NCBI GenBank assembly: GCA_964017195.1
Contig: OZ024892.1
Location: 6,140,366 to 6,204,365, forward strand
Reading direction: 5' to 3'
Origin: Siderastrea radians
Taxonomy: Eukaryota; Cnidaria; Anthozoa; Scleractinia; Rhizangiidae
Length of the DNA stretch: 64,000 nucleotides
Positions 23,174 through 36,258 of the stretch are shown one piece after another; positions within the stretch are counted from its first letter, which is position 1; the number at the start of each line of letters is the position of its first letter. The position numbers were made by a program, and so were the translations under genes. Below the pieces are notes generated by a model. That model had not been told where the DNA came from. It did not search any database and saw only the letters and a list, made by a program, of their open reading frames with translations.

Positions 23174-23676
23174 AGCCGCGGCTACACGAGCGATTTTTTG
23201 CTTGCGATGGTGATGCGATTTTTTTGAAATTGTCGCGTCGCCAGCGCGCTCCGAAAATCGCCTGTCGCATCACCTGTGCGAGGGTGGCTACACATGCGAT
23301 TTTCTCCGCGCGCTGGTGACGCGACAATTTTCAAAAAAATCGCATCACCATCGCAAGCAAAAAATCGCTCGTGTAGCCGCGGCTTTACGATGTGATCCCA
23401 TGCTTGAAATACTAAGCTCATATAATAAAATTGTCGCGTCACCAGCACGCGAAGAAAATCGCATGTGTAGCCACCCTCGCACAGGTGATGCGACAGATGA
23501 AAAAATCGCAGAAAAAAAATCGCAAGAAATTCAATGAGTTGAAATTTTTGCGACAAAATCACGGACTTCGTCAGAGGGTGGCTACACAGGCGATTTTCGG
23601 AGCACGCTGGCGACGCGACAATTTCAAAAAAATCGCATCACCATCGCAAGCAAAAAATCGCTCGTGTAGCCGTGGC
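23174..23676. mobile_element. Inverted-repeat MITE carrying inverted host flank
   Basis: The ends AGCCGCGGCTACACGAGCG and CGCTCGTGTAGCCGTGGCT are inverted, bounded by GTAA (23170-23173) and TTAA (23677-23680). The same terminal unit also occurs inverted inside at about 23343-23388. It is followed there by an inverted copy of the outside flank (gcttgaaatactaagctcat at 23402-23421 mirrors 23137-23156). The element thus contains a duplicated, inverted piece of neighbouring host DNA. Confidence 0.7.
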
Positions 23677-23989
23677 TTAAGGACGTTCGCGCTAATTGTT
23701 TCTGCGCATCCCTACTGCGCACGCAATTCACTGCCACGTCATGCATTGAGCGCGCGCGCTGTTGAAGAAATGTAGAGATATATAGGCCCAGTGGGGACTT
23801 TAATATCTATGCACGGGTTTAACTCTCTTAAATGTTCGGTGACCCCATATTTTATTTTGATAGATCACTTTCTCTGTCAATTATCTACGTTTTGAGAAGG
23901 TTAAAGAAAATCTGTATTGTGGAAGTTTGATTTTTTTCAACTTTTCTGCCCTTGCATCATCGAATTATGCTATTATTGCACAGGAATTC

Positions 23990-24365
23990 GCCCTAATGAA
24001 TCATCCATAATGATTCGTGTGATGATTCTATTGACTAATAGAACCATTCACAAATCATAACAGGATGTGATCACGACAAATGAAACCATAGCATAATCAG
24101 AGCCATGATCTGTTGTGCATACATAGCATCATTTGTGGAATCATAACCCGGATTCCATGAATAACAAACCATCGTCTCTAAATCATAATTCTGATCTCAG
24201 GTGTTCTGTTGAAATCATTTTGGAATCATAACCCTGATGTGGTGAGTGTAAACTAAATCATCTCAGGAATCATAACACTGATCAGTATCATCTATTCATC
24301 ATTAAACTCTAATGTCATGTACACACATGACATCATCTTAAGAATCATAACCCTGATTTAAAAAA
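23990..24365. repeat. Left subterminal repeat array of the CACTA element
   Basis: About ten degenerate copies of aatcataaccctgat and atgattc, in both senses, within 390 bp of the left end. In other CACTA elements such arrays bind transposase or accessory protein; that function is inferred here. Confidence 0.75.
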
Positions 24366-24946
24366 TGTACAATATGCAGGTATCGTGGCCTTATCAAACC
24401 CCACGATTTACTCGTTTCATTTTTAACAAGTTCAAGTCGACTTAACCAGTAATTGTTTTGTTAAAAACTACCAAAAACTGTTGCTTCTTCTCAGGCATGG
24501 CCTTTCGGTTCATATACTCATAGCCGCCTCTAATTAAAACTCTTGAAGTGCATTAAACCTCTTTTTGTTGTAACGGATGTCACAGATCTATATTTTTGGG
24601 AATTAAGTGTTGAGAGCACCAAACTGCTGAGCTGCCTGACCTCAAAATCTAAATTAAGAAGTGTTTTGACACCAGCTGATGAAACAATAGAATATTGATT
24701 TTATTAATTCTGATCACTAAATGATAAGTAAATCTTAAAAGCAACCTACATGTTCCACACATGTTATATAGATTGTTACTTCAGTTAACCTGGCATCTTT
24801 AATTTACACACTACTTGTGGCATCCTAAATTACGATGCCTGTTAATTAACTAAAGTGCTAATATCCCTCTTATAAATTATCTTAGCATTAAATCAGTCAA
24901 ATATTTGAATTACAACTGAATGCATGATTTTTTAAAAACATTTTAA
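24366..24946. other. CACTA interior, nothing recognised
   Basis: AT-rich sequence without a supported reading frame or repeat between the left subterminal array and the nested TTAA MITE. Confidence 0.35.
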
Positions 24947-25178
24947 AGGAACTATGTCACGGCATTTCATTCATTTTTCTGATCTGACAAAATTATTTTC
25001 TTATTAAAGGAAACCTCAAAATGATAGTTTCCTAAGGTAGAAAAACACCAAAGAAGTAATAATGAGCCAAAACTAAACGAGGATGGTCACGACTGAGGGA
25101 GATTAAGACGGATTACGAATGACAAACTTGAAAAAACTTGCCAGCTTTTTCAAGATGCGTTATCCGTGACATAGCTCC
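24947..25178. mobile_element. TTAA-flanked MITE, 232 bp, nested in the CACTA element
   Basis: TTAA at 24943-24946 and 25179-25182. Ends AGGAACTATGTCACGG and CCGTGACATAGCTCCT are inverted with one mismatch. Non-coding. Confidence 0.8.
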
Positions 25179-25182
25179 TTTA

Positions 25183-26427
25183 AGCAAAACAAAGCTCTGA
25201 GAATTATGGAACAAAATTATAACAAGTCAGAAAAGAAATGTAAATGAAAGAGAAAACGAAAAAAACTGAATGCAGGATACACATTTGGTGCAAAATGTAA
25301 CATTTTCTACTGGCATCCAGTTCATATGTCATTATATTGTGACAACGTAGTGCATTCCCCGTTAGTATAATTGTCATCTAGCTTTCTTTTCAGTTGTAAA
25401 GCTACAGTAGCAATATGCAGTTATTTTGATATCCTGATGAAAGAATTGTGTTCTCTTAAGCATATTTTGCAGTCATGTTACATATTCGCTAAGGTGCACA
25501 TATTGTAACATGAAATAAATATTCCATTCCAAGCAAACAATTCCATTCAGTAATCTTTTTGGTTACACCTTCCCCATTAGGAAAAAGAAATAAACAGAAA
25601 CAATTTCAGCATGTAATCATTGAGTCAGGACCGATTTCGACAGTATGACTTTGTTGCATGCAAATTGTTGACTCATGGCCTTTTTGATGCTTATATTTGT
25701 TTCATGTATCCTTCAACTTGTCTGCGATTGTTCCACATGACGATCGATTTTTGAAACGTGTTGAAACCATACAACAATCGTAGCCACACAGGCATTCGGT
25801 TCAGACCAGGGTTGTTTGTGATCTTTGTAGGATACTATTTTGTAGCAGTACATGCTTCTAAAGTTCGATAAAGTTTTACATGACTGGTCCTTTAAAGCAG
25901 AGGTTGTACTGTCTAAATCGGACTTAACTCATGCACGAGTGGTAAATTTGCTTAATTAAAGAAATATTATGAGTTGCTCAAGGCACACCAGAAAAATTTA
26001 TATTCATTTTATATGGCACAACATGTATGTATGTTATACTACATCTGATAAATGCCGAACTTCACGAAAATGGCATTTATAAGTTATCTTGACTTCTTTA
26101 ACTTCCAGGCTGTAATTAATAGCCCAAATAGATTTAATTTAACCAATAGCTCAGAAGATAATTGCAGAACTGTGTTTGTCTGCACATGCTTAACTTCACT
26201 TATGTGAACAAAAACAAAGGCATTGGCACACTGGTGTATGATAGAGTTCTTACAGTAATAGCTAAGATTCATTTACACATTGACAAATCAAAGACCAAAT
26301 AAATTTTGCAAAGGATGATATTACCCAAAAAGACACCATGACTCATTCCAAAAATTATGAGTAAATAAAATTAAGGTCCACACAAAAATTGTTCAAGGTT
26401 TTGCCCCCCAAAATATTCTTTTTGTCA
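25183..26427. other. CACTA interior, nothing recognised
   Basis: AT-rich DNA with only short frames on both strands. No domain or splice-consistent exon is seen. Confidence 0.35.
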
Positions 26428-26714
26428 CAGGGTTCGTACTCTTTTGAGCTTTTGAAATTCCATGACTTTCCATGACCTTTTCCATGACTTTTCAAAGTTT
26501 CCCATGACCTAAATTTCAAAAATTTTCTTGATTTCGGGTACGTTTTACCCTTTTCCTCACAAAAAATAACCTGCCTAATTTATTTTGTACAATCAATACC
26601 ATTTTCCATGACTTTCCATAACCCACACTTAAGTTCCATGACTTTCCAGGCCTGGAAAATGAAATTCTAAAATTCCATGACTTTCCAGGTTTTCCATGAC
26701 CCGTACGAACCCTG
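26428..26714. mobile_element. MITE with CAGGGTTCGTAC ends
   Basis: Inverted ends CAGGGTTCGTAC and GTACGAACCCTG are flanked by TGTCA on both sides (26423-26427, 26715-26719). The interior is repeats of ccatgactttccatgac. It resembles hAT-type non-autonomous elements, but the duplication seen is 5 bp rather than 8. Confidence 0.7.
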
Positions 26715-27720
26715 TGTCAAACTTTGAAGACTGGAGAAGTATTTAAGCTAGAGAAAAAGTTTATTATTTAAGGCCCGAAAGTTTTTGCTACCAATTATGA
26801 TCTATATGAATCAATGTACTGGAACTTTCTTGTTGAATTAACATTCTTGTGTGTTTTTAAAAAACAAATTGCACGCATGATTAAGAAAAGTGGTCAAAAT
26901 GCTCGTACATGTATTCAATAAGTTCAGATCTTAATTAATATTGAGATAGAGAAATTGGGAGAGTGACAGAGAGCCAAAGCTGTAACAGCAAGGCCTTGGA
27001 GGTCGAGGCAATTGTGAGCAGTATATAGTTCAGAGAGAGAAAGAGAGGAGAGAGGGAGACCATAGGGTATCCACTATTGATCTGTTTTTGTAAAATAGGG
27101 CTCTAGAAGGATCAATAAATTGTTATTAGAAGTGAAATTATAATTTACACAAATAATTGGGTACTATTTTACACTTTCTGTTTGAAATGGGTTCCGGCCA
27201 TTAAGGAAGAAGTATTTCTTCTTGTATTACCCATTGCTCTATAATCCTTAAGTCACACCAAAGAAAATGAAATGATTGAATTCTTCATATTTTAATACTT
27301 TACAGCAAAAGCCAATAAGTACTTCAGTGGCTATAATTATACACTTCAATGCCACCTTTTCAGAAATGCACCCATTTTCTTTTGGACCACAGTGTGCTTC
27401 AATCACATTTAACGAAAAAAGCCCAAATCGTGCCTTGTTCTGTCCAAAGGTACGCTTCCAGTTTGCAAAAAAGTAAGATCTGTAAAGATCTGAAAACTGC
27501 ATGCGCACAAAAAATGACACTAGCATGCATTACATACTCTCATAAGGCATGCCCAATTTCAATAAAAACGCATACTTCAGCTCCGGTTTTTTCATGGCAT
27601 AGTCAAATTCCAAAACTTGTCAATTAGGTCAAGTAACTTGTTTCCAAATAGCCAAATCCAGTAATTAATTTCAGCTTGTCAAAAGTCATGTCTCCATTAC
27701 AATAGTCGATAACCTTAAAC
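26715..27720. other. CACTA interior downstream of the transposase
   Basis: This is where the C-terminal catalytic part of the transposase would be expected. Frames on both strands at 27248-27627 show no recognisable transposase motifs. A purine-rich GAGA tract is near 27033-27060. Confidence 0.35.
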
Positions 27721-30680
27721 CTAAACATAAAAAAAACATTTCTGAAATCGTGCACCTCTTGGCAAATTAAGAACGGTCATACACACTGCACCACTAGAAT
27801 AAATGGCACGAATGAAAGGGTTAAAGAAGTCAAGATAGAGTAATAAAGCTAAGTTTCTTTTATCCTCTAACAATGATTTCCCATTACCTTGGGGATCCTT
27901 CATGAATAATTTTAAGACCCTCCCATCCCAGATGTCCCTCAAAGACCCATCCATGGATGGTTCTGGTCGGTTGAGAATAAGGTTATAAAATTCTTTGTTT
28001 TTGAAAAATAACTTAATCCATTTAGACGGGGGCAAAAAAGGGAATTTCTTGAAGGGGACCCATCTTCTCCTCCCAAAGGAAAGATGTTCAGGGTAGGCTA
28101 ATTCAGCCTGACAGGTTTTACTGAAGATCTTGTTTTTACAGACTTTTGACATTTTTTCTCCATTATCACTTAATTTGTAAAGACAATAAATTGCACTTTA
28201 AATTTGGGCACACTGCCATGATTTCACCTTCACTATAAACTCTTAAATTAGATATTAACATAAGATCATTTAAAGTTTGAGGAAAAAATAAATGAAGAGG
28301 ATGCTTAATTAATGATAAAATGAAATAAATAAGATTAACAATTAAGGAAAAAAGAGAATTGGAACAAGTGTATCGCAATTTCAACTTAAATATAAGAATT
28401 AAACAAATCCACTGAACCAGGGTTAAATAGTCTACTGACTCTTGATCAATGTTTTGGTTTGCTTGATCCTCCATTGAATTACCATGCTCTTGCTGTTCAC
28501 TTGTAGTTGTGTCTTGTTCATCCATCTCTTGCTGTTCATGATGTGTAGTTGTGTCCTGTTCATCCATCTCTTGCTGTTCACATGTAGTTGTGTCCTGTTC
28601 ATCAGTTCCTTGTAGCTCTATACAATATACCAAGACCAGAATTGTAAATGACCAGTACAATTATTTACCATAATTTGTTCATAAATCGCTTGGAGTGAAA
28701 CCTTCAGTGGTCAAATTTTAATGTATTTACATGATGAATAGAATGGGCAAGAATAGGACAAATCTTTAACATAGAGACAAAGACTTAGAGGAGTCTCCAA
28801 GACAATGACATATTAAAAGTTGTACAACTTGTAACTCACACAGGTTGATTAAATGACTAATTGTTATAGGATTTGATTTGATTTTTATTATTGTATTTGT
28901 CATGATCAGTGCCGGGGGTGGGGGTACTCCCTATAATGGCCTATACGGGGAGGCTCCGCCCAAAAGGGGTACCTTTTTCAGGCTTCAGGTATATGAAAGG
29001 GTAGGGATTTTACAAGCTGAAGTATATGAAAGGGTAGGGAAATCTGTCATTTAGGTATTTAAAAGGGCCTTTAATTAAAATATTTTGAGTAGACGCACCT
29101 TATGACTCTATCTTTTTAATTTATTAAACGCTACATGAAAATGACAAGGAGACTTCCTTCCAAGGGTTTAGAAAAGGGATTCAGTGTTCTTAAGTAGGTA
29201 TGTGAAAGAGGTACCACTTTTCAATGGAAGGTCTACGAAAGGGGTACCTTTTCTGTCAAAAATGGTATAAAAAGGGTAAGGGGTTGGACCTCGGGGTGGA
29301 GCCTCCCCATATAAAGCTTTGTTGAGGCCCCTCCCCCCCCCCTGATCAGTGTGTCCAAACTAACCCATAATTTGTTAAACTTTCATTGTTATAAAGTTAA
29401 GGAGTGAAACTATTGGGTGTGCAGATCCAGAACATACCAATGTATTCCTCGCTGTCTTCACTCTCATCAGAGATATTGATTTTATCTAGCAAATCAAAAC
29501 AATAATACATTTTATTAATAAGGAAAACAAAACCTCAAGCATAGGCCCACTATGGTGTAAAATGAAACAAAACTGAGTGTATAAAAGGAACTGTGGAATT
29601 TTGGCAGAAATAATCTACTCACCCTTTATGACAACATTTCCTGTAAACTCTTCATCTGAACTGTTGGCTGGATTATCTGAGATGTCATGCTGTTTGCCAC
29701 CACTAGATTCTTGACTGTCAGAATGACCTATATTATTTTATATCAAAAGAATTACAATTAATATTATAGTCAAAATATCCTTGTACTCCTAAAGGGTTTA
29801 TAATCACTGACACATGTTCATGTCATTTTTTTGCATGTAAGCTGGCCCTTCTAACATTGTTTATTGATTATGCACTACATTCTCTGTAGGAGTGGCATGT
29901 GATACTTTTCGATTAATAGGTCACACTATTTCAAATACACAGTTAATAATGATTTCTGGCAACCTTAACTTACATGCTTGCTGCTCCTGGTTTATGCATT
30001 TCTCCCCCTCAAATTCACTACTCAAATCTGATTCTTGATTACAACCTAAACAAAAAGAAAGTGTAAAATATTGTTTATTAGCTAGACTAAGTTGCATCTT
30101 CTCATTTTTTCCCAAAAAGATTCTTTCCCATAGTCAAGGGTATTAACATTGCTATGAATCGAATTTTTTAAAAGAAAGTGAGTCTATATTTGTGGTGGTA
30201 TAAAGAACTCACATTCGAATTCCTGTCCTTGCAAATCTGTCAGCTCTTCAGAACATGAATCATTGTTTTCAGACCGTGTATTTAAAAACAACAGATAGTG
30301 AATTCTTATATGCTGTAAAAATTAACCACGAAAAATCAGTCATGGTAAAGAGTTGAAGTGTAATCTTCCTTAAAATACAAGACGATTGAGAAAAGTGAGA
30401 GAGGAAACAATAAATTAAATTTGTAGTCGGACAAAAACTCAGCTAACAGCATTTACAAAGAAAAAATTTTAAACCTGTGCTTAACTAAACAGCTTTAAAA
30501 CGTGTTTAAGTTGTTTGTTTCAAGTTAAGTAACATTCAAACAAAGATAAAGAATCACACTTACCGCGTATTGAAGACAAGGAGCGCGCGGTGCCTCTTAA
30601 CAGTATTTAAGGACCAAAGCTTCCCTTTGCAGTCTGTGCAAAAGCATTTCCTTTTACGCAGAAAGCAAGAACTCAAATTG
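27721..30680 (-). pseudogene. CACTA/EnSpm-type transposase, frameshifted and truncated
   Basis: Minus-strand exons chain in constant phase 1 and stay open: a zinc-finger-like start (about 30680-30564, KCFCTDCKGKLWS...VKRHR), then 30312-30213, 30045-29974, 29727-29623 and 29485-29438. These are Ser/Glu/Asp-rich. The large exon 28617-28166 follows. That exon contains three EQQEMDEQDTTT repeats and a hydrophobic helical region, then CPNLKC, where the frame shifts by one base. The next frame (28152-27721) holds the diagnostic tnp2-like block: FPFLPPSKWIKLFF, IWDGRVLKLF, NLALLLYLDFFNPF and MTVLNLPRGARF. In intact relatives the protein continues into the catalytic core; here it stops at FFYV. No start Met is certain. 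A 431-bp element sits in the intron before the large exon. Confidence 0.8.
28912..29342. mobile_element. 431-bp MITE with 9-bp target duplication
   Basis: TGATCAGTG at 28903-28911 and 29343-29351 flanks a G-rich left end (ccgggggtgggggtactccc) and a C-rich right end (gaggcccctccccccc). The interior has several gaaaggggtacc-type repeats. An 8-9 bp duplication suggests hAT-type mobilisation. It lies in a transposase intron. Confidence 0.75.
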
Positions 30681-31030
30681 TACACGGTTGACTTGCTGGA
30701 AAAAAAGCCTTTTCAGGTTCAAAAAGCCACTAAATTTCTCAGAAAATGAAACCACTAGAAACATCCTGCGACGCCGTCTCGTCTCGTAAGCCGGATTTTT
30801 GGAACATGACGTGAGCGCTTTGTTTTCAGCCAATAATTGGAAGGAACCAAATCGAGGGAGCCAATGATGAACGGCCACATCGTGCAGTGGCGGGAAAATG
30901 GCAACAGCAACGCGGGTCAGCAGACAAAGTTTTTTCTCCTTGGAAACTTTTTTTCGACGGAAACTTTTTTGAAGTGTCCTCTTTTGTTGGTTTTCTTGTG
31001 TCTTTTAGTTGGCTTTCTTTTTGCCGTAAA
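30681..31030. promoter_or_regulatory. Probable bidirectional promoter of the CACTA genes
   Basis: The minus-strand transposase gene and the plus-strand companion gene diverge from this 350-bp interval, which is less AT-rich than its surroundings. No TATA box is obvious. The assignment rests on gene orientation only. Confidence 0.4.
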
Positions 31031-34000
31031 ATGGAAGTCCACAATCCCAAGGAACTGCTAGAAGTCATTATTGCAAAAGAGAGTGCAAGAGATTTGTTGC
31101 AAAGTTTTATATCAGAAACAAGTCAGGCCTGAGGTAAGTGTGTAACAAATTTGGTACGAAACAATTTTGCATTTTATGAAATTAAAGGGTTTGTTTCTGT
31201 TTAAAGTCGCACTTTGTGTTCACAGCAATTACCTCCATCTGAAGCCATTCCACTGGTAAGCTGTTTAATATTTTTATTTGTAACGGGAAACGTATTAAAA
31301 CTAGACGCGTTACTTTGGCAAGTCATAAACTGGTACAGTTTTCGCACGACAAAAACGTATAATTTGCAAACCCAACGCATATATGTAACACAAATTGTCA
31401 CTTAGAATGTTTATGCTTAATAGTTCCAGTTTGTCATCGGTGCAAGAAAATAACAGAACTGTGTGAAGTCAATATTTTCGAGAAAAAAAAAACCCGCACA
31501 ACAAGATTCATCCATTCAATCAGCGGATAATCGATTGGTTACTCATTTTATAGTCTTTGTAGTTCGTCAATTGAGTTTTTCATTCGTCTTAGAATATCAT
31601 GAAAGACGCATGGGTGGAGTTTGCGGATCGAATTGACCCAAAAAATGGTAAGAAGTTTTCCGCACCTAGTTTAATATTGCTAGTGCTAGTAAAACATATC
31701 ATTTGGCTTTAAAGCTAGTTAATTTCTTTATGTTTCATGAACCGGAACTCGTAGCAGTACGAAACCTGTATGAATAAGCCAGGACCCTCACTAACCTTGA
31801 AATAACGTCCAAAAAGCCCGAGATAATTTTCTAAGTTTTTGCAATGTTTGTGTAGAGTTTCACAGTTTCTATATCATAATATATTCCGTAGTCCCATGGG
31901 GTGAAGTGGAAAACGATCTTGTTGAAGAGATGGTAAGCTACGTCCAGCAGCTGAGTAGACACAGCCAGGCTGCGACAGTCAGCAGAAGCGTTATCCGTTT
32001 GAGAATCAAAAGGTATTATCGCGCCCAACGCCAGCAACAGCTTACAAAAGCAGACAAGGAGCAGAGACGCAGGAGGCGATTCCAAAATCGCAAAAATCGT
32101 CTCACCATGGTAAGATTCCACTTATACAGTTTTGTTCAGTGTTGATCCTGAAAGGAACCGCGTGACAGTTGGTGTTCAACAAAATTCCGTGACTCCTGAA
32201 AGAATCGGAGTAAAAGTGTAAATTAAAGTTAGTTTTCGATTGGCTTAAGTATAAGAACAGCGTTATAAACAACTGAAAAAAGAAGAACCCTTGTGGTTTT
32301 GTGAATGTTCAGCTGCAAAAAAACGGTCTGCAAATAGCAAAGCGCATATTTTTGGTGTTCACCCTCGCTGGGAGAGTTTATATAAAAAATGTTTTGTAAG
32401 CTAACAAAAATTCCATTTGCTGTTTTGGCAATGCTTACCTTTTACGTGACAGATACCTGAAAAGTCTGAAAACGGAACGTGAAAAATAATCCACTGAACA
32501 AGACGGCAAAGCTGTGCATTGTCTGCTTTGTCACTTGTGACCGTCATACGAGCCATCGACTGTGATTGGTGGATTTCGATCCGTGCCTGCTTCCTGAGAG
32601 GTGCGGTATGTTGGACTCTTGAACCATAGTTCACGTTTCTAGCTTACAGTGTATAAACGTGCAGAATGCGAAGCCGTAATTCTGTTGTCGTTATATTCAT
32701 ATATTCCGGACAGATGAGAATGAGCGGTATGTATATTGGATCCGTAAAAAACAGAAAAGATTCGATTTTATTTACGTTTTAATTTTGACTTTGGGAATCA
32801 ACACATACAGTGAGCAGATTGAGTAAGCCATTTTTTGACTGTGAGCTTGTGAAGTTGAAGACTTTGTTCGTTTAATATTTCAACTCTTTAGCAAACCACC
32901 GAATAAGCTGTTCGAATAACCAGTCTGAATAAATGTAATGACTATGAGGAATGAAGGTTTAATATTTTGAAATCAACAACTTTGTTTTCAGCGCTGTGCT
33001 TTGTAGGGGCTTACTTTTTTTATAACGTACGCTTTATTACCTTATGGGTATCACAACAAAGCGAACTCGAGTAAAGTACAGAGTATCGCGCATTTGAGTA
33101 CAATGGGTCAGATTTTAAAACATAAATGTTTGATTGATGTACCCCACAAGCATGATCGCTTTTTAAGATTTCTGGAATCAAGTTATCGTTGCCAGCGCTC
33201 CCGCTTCCCTCTTTTTTCTTTCACTGGTGTTTACTAACAGGAGCCTCTGCGGAGGAGAGAGAATTACATGTAAAATGTTTCACGCTAGTCAAATTGACGT
33301 AAAATTACCCAAGTAAAAATGCTTCTTTTTTGGGTGAAAATGTTATCAGTTATTGACACAAATTATCAGCCTGTAGAATCAACCAGATAAAAGAGTTTTA
33401 ATTTCCTTTCGATTTATCAAGTCTTTCTTCTTGATTTACCCTATAAAGTGTCTGTGAAGTGACAAATAATTAACGTTTATTTGTAAGGCCCTTTCAAAAT
33501 AAAGAGGGTAAGTGTTTTGTTTGTACGTTTGCTATATCGAATAACCGTTAACCACGGGAATGTGCAACTCCACTAAAACATCTCCTAGTTGCTAAGATAA
33601 CAATTTAACAAATTAGTATGTCATAACTGGTCATAGTATGGATACAATTTTTGTGAACTCTTGAAAGTTTTATATCAAAGGACAGGAGACTGAAAAAAGA
33701 CAATATATTCTAATGAGCGACAATTCATTCCCTTTGTTAAGCTCATGCAGGCTCAGTGTATTAAATGTAGCTACGACATCCAATAAGTTTCTTTTGTAGG
33801 TATACAGAAGAACAAGGTGAACGTCATTCCTACAATTAAAGATTTGTTCAATAACAATGAAACTGATAACCCTTTTAATGGATTTGTTTGCTTTCTTTTC
33901 AATTTAGGAAAAGAGAGATGAGGAAATAAAGCGACAAAGAGCAAATGGCTTTTTAGATGGTCTCAGTAACGAACAAATTGTTGAGCGGAGGTTAAATATT

Positions 34001-34318
34001 GCGCCAGTGGCGAATTCAGTAGTCAACGTCGTGGACAGTGAAGATGAGGATGCACAACAGGATCTTCTTTTCAGAAGAAGGTTTTATTTGAAAAAGGCTA
34101 GAGCAGTTGCAAGCAACCGCCGCACAAAGGGGCGGATGTTGTTGGAGGCCTTGGAAAGGCCTGGTGTCAGCCAGCTCCACGTAAGTGACTTACTGGAGCT
34201 GGCTGAAGCCAATGTCCCCCATCAAGGGGCCTCCACAACATCCTTAGCTCTGTCTAGGACAATAGTTCCTGAATCACCCCTATCCAGTCCAGAATGTAGC
34301 AGCTCTCACAACTGTTAA
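31031..34318 (+). CDS. CACTA companion gene, basic coiled protein of unknown function
   Basis: Exons 31226-31255, 31593-31647, 31892-32109 and 33908-34318 join in frame through canonical GT-AG sites. The protein has an acidic/amphipathic start (MKDAWVEFADRI, VENDLVEEMVSYVQQL) and a strongly basic stretch (KEQRRRRRFQNRKNR). These are followed by EKRDEEIKRQRANGFLDGL, an acidic patch (DSEDEDAQQD), a second basic helix and a Ser-rich tail. The first exon is unclear. ATG 31031 starts a frame (MEVHNPKELLEVI) that hits TGA just before the donor GTAAGT. The frame compatible with exon 2 lacks an ATG, so a frameshift or another start is likely. By position it may be an accessory DNA-binding protein of the transposon; I recognise no domain family. 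Confidence 0.6.
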
Positions 34319-35082
34319 ATTTTACTGGTTTGTTGTATGTAATTGTGTGGAGGCTGTGTTGTTAGGCTTAGATCTGCTGTTTAGGTAATTGAATTGTTTG
34401 TGTGACAAACAAAAATATGTGTCCTACACAAAGGCTGCAATTGTCTGAACTTTGGAAGCCGCCGTTTCACTCTTTCTCACCAATTCTAGTTCAAAAAACC
34501 AAACTTTGAAAGCATTTTGAGATACCCCTTGTTACACATTTTCATTGGATGATAATCATAACCTCAAATGATAAAAATATTGTGACAATTATTCCTTTCC
34601 AGTCTTCTACCCATTTCCCAAATAGTCTGTCAATAGGGCATTTTCAAGATGCTGTCATTTGACGTCAGCTTGCACAATTCTTGAAGAAGCTCCTCACATT
34701 TTTACAAGCACCAATACTCAGTGATGATGTGGACCAAATGTTACTTAGTAATCTGGATGTGCTCAAATGAAAAAAAAAAGGATATTTTTGCACAATACCA
34801 CCAAACAATCAATTAGTTGACAGTGAGTTTTTCATGTAACCTTTGGTGATATTTTTGTAAAAATTGTGGGAAAAAATTCACTGAAAGAGACTACAGATTA
34901 CGGATGGAATATTTACACCATCTTTGGTGCTATGGATGCACAGATATTTCATGAGTTGCTGCATTTTGTTTTTGCCACATCCTCCTTCAGTGGGTGATTC
35001 GAAAAGATCAGAACAGTAGCTCACAGCAACAAATTTATTTCCCTCACTGCCTGAGCCTCACTAGGATTACAATATTTATATA
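34319..35082. other. CACTA interior, 3' flank of the companion gene
   Basis: Presumed 3' untranslated and intergenic sequence. No clear AATAAA close to the stop and no other feature. Confidence 0.35.
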
Positions 35083-35086
35083 TTAA

Positions 35087-35445
35087 GGACGTTGCCTCCT
35101 TTTGTTACTGCACATACTTTCTGGGCATCTCGGGGTATTCGGGTTTCGGTTTATGACTACGTGGAAAAAGCAGATTTTAGCAAGGGCTATCAGAATCAGA
35201 AAAGAACATATGGGGTAACCACGCATTTTTCAGAGATAATTGAGCTTAAATTTGGAAAGACGTTGCCACACATTCTTTGTATTTTAACGGTTTTTTAGAA
35301 TTACGGTTGCTTAATTATCTCTGAAAAATGCGTGTTTACCCACCTTTTTCTTTTTAGATTCCAATAACCGTATAATTGTTAAGATCTACTTTTTCCCATA
35401 GTCATAACTTTTGCAAAAATACACCTGTATTAGGAGGCACCGTCC
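35087..35445. mobile_element. TTAA-flanked MITE, 359 bp, nested in the CACTA element
   Basis: TTAA at 35083-35086 and 35446-35449. Ends GGACGTTGCCTCC and GGAGGCACCGTCC are inverted with one mismatch. An inner inverted pair (cgcatttttcagagataatt near 35222 and its reverse near 35312) is also present. Non-coding. Confidence 0.8.
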
Positions 35446-35449
35446 TTAA

Positions 35450-36256
35450 TAAAGGATAAAAATGGTCAAGTAAACATCATCTTTAAACTGCCCTATTGCC
35501 TCAAAACCTTGTGAGAGCTGCTGCATTTTACTTGAATGGATGAAATATTTAAATTGAAACTCAAACTAGTAGCTGAATTTTCAATGGCTTGATGCATAAC
35601 CTGAAGTGCCAGACACATGGAAATTTGGGTTATTTCCCAAACCACCTTTCCATGTTCAACTGGCTTAAAGTTCTATACTTTCTTTTTCCTTCCGCTACCA
35701 TACATAAGTGATGACGTTAAGAAAACATCAAGTTGAGTTTCATTTTGAATATTTGATTCTTCATAAGTGGAGACAAGTATAGCTTTTCTCACATTTGTAA
35801 AGAAATTGATTTTAATTTGCAAGAAAACAAAGTTTTATTCATACATCGCAAGCATGCACAAGAAAAGTTTTATTCAGCTTGCCAGCACATGCAGAATGGT
35901 GTCATGGGTCTCAGTCACCACTGCTCTAACACAGTGTGTTGCTTGGCATAAAAAAGTGCATGTGCATGAATTCCTTTGATAAAAATACACACCACTTGAA
36001 GTCTTCTTATAAATTTTGTGGTATAGCTGTAATTTTGATCCAGAAATTTCCCTTCTGGTTTCCAAAAGAAAATGAGCCCCACAATGATCTAAAAATTGCT
36101 TGCATAAAAATAATAGGCATAGCATCATTTCAGCATGCTTTATACTCTCATAAAGTAGGTTCCATTTCATTAAAAACATAAGTAAGCTATATTATTATTT
36201 GAGAGAATACAACTCTTGTTTTGACTATGTTGACCTATTATAACATCTTGCAAAAG
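35450..36256. other. CACTA interior, nothing recognised
   Basis: Short frames on both strands overlap one another; none has recognisable motifs or splice support. Confidence 0.35.
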
Positions 36257-36258
36257 TA

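Noticed and set aside
28470..28617. CRISPR-like or regulatory tandem repeat
   Set aside because: The three 36-39 bp units lie in frame within the transposase exon and encode EQQEMDEQDTTT; this is a coding repeat.
30837..31132. Longer upstream starts for the CACTA companion gene
   Set aside because: These frames end at or before the first donor and do not join exon 31226-31255 in frame.
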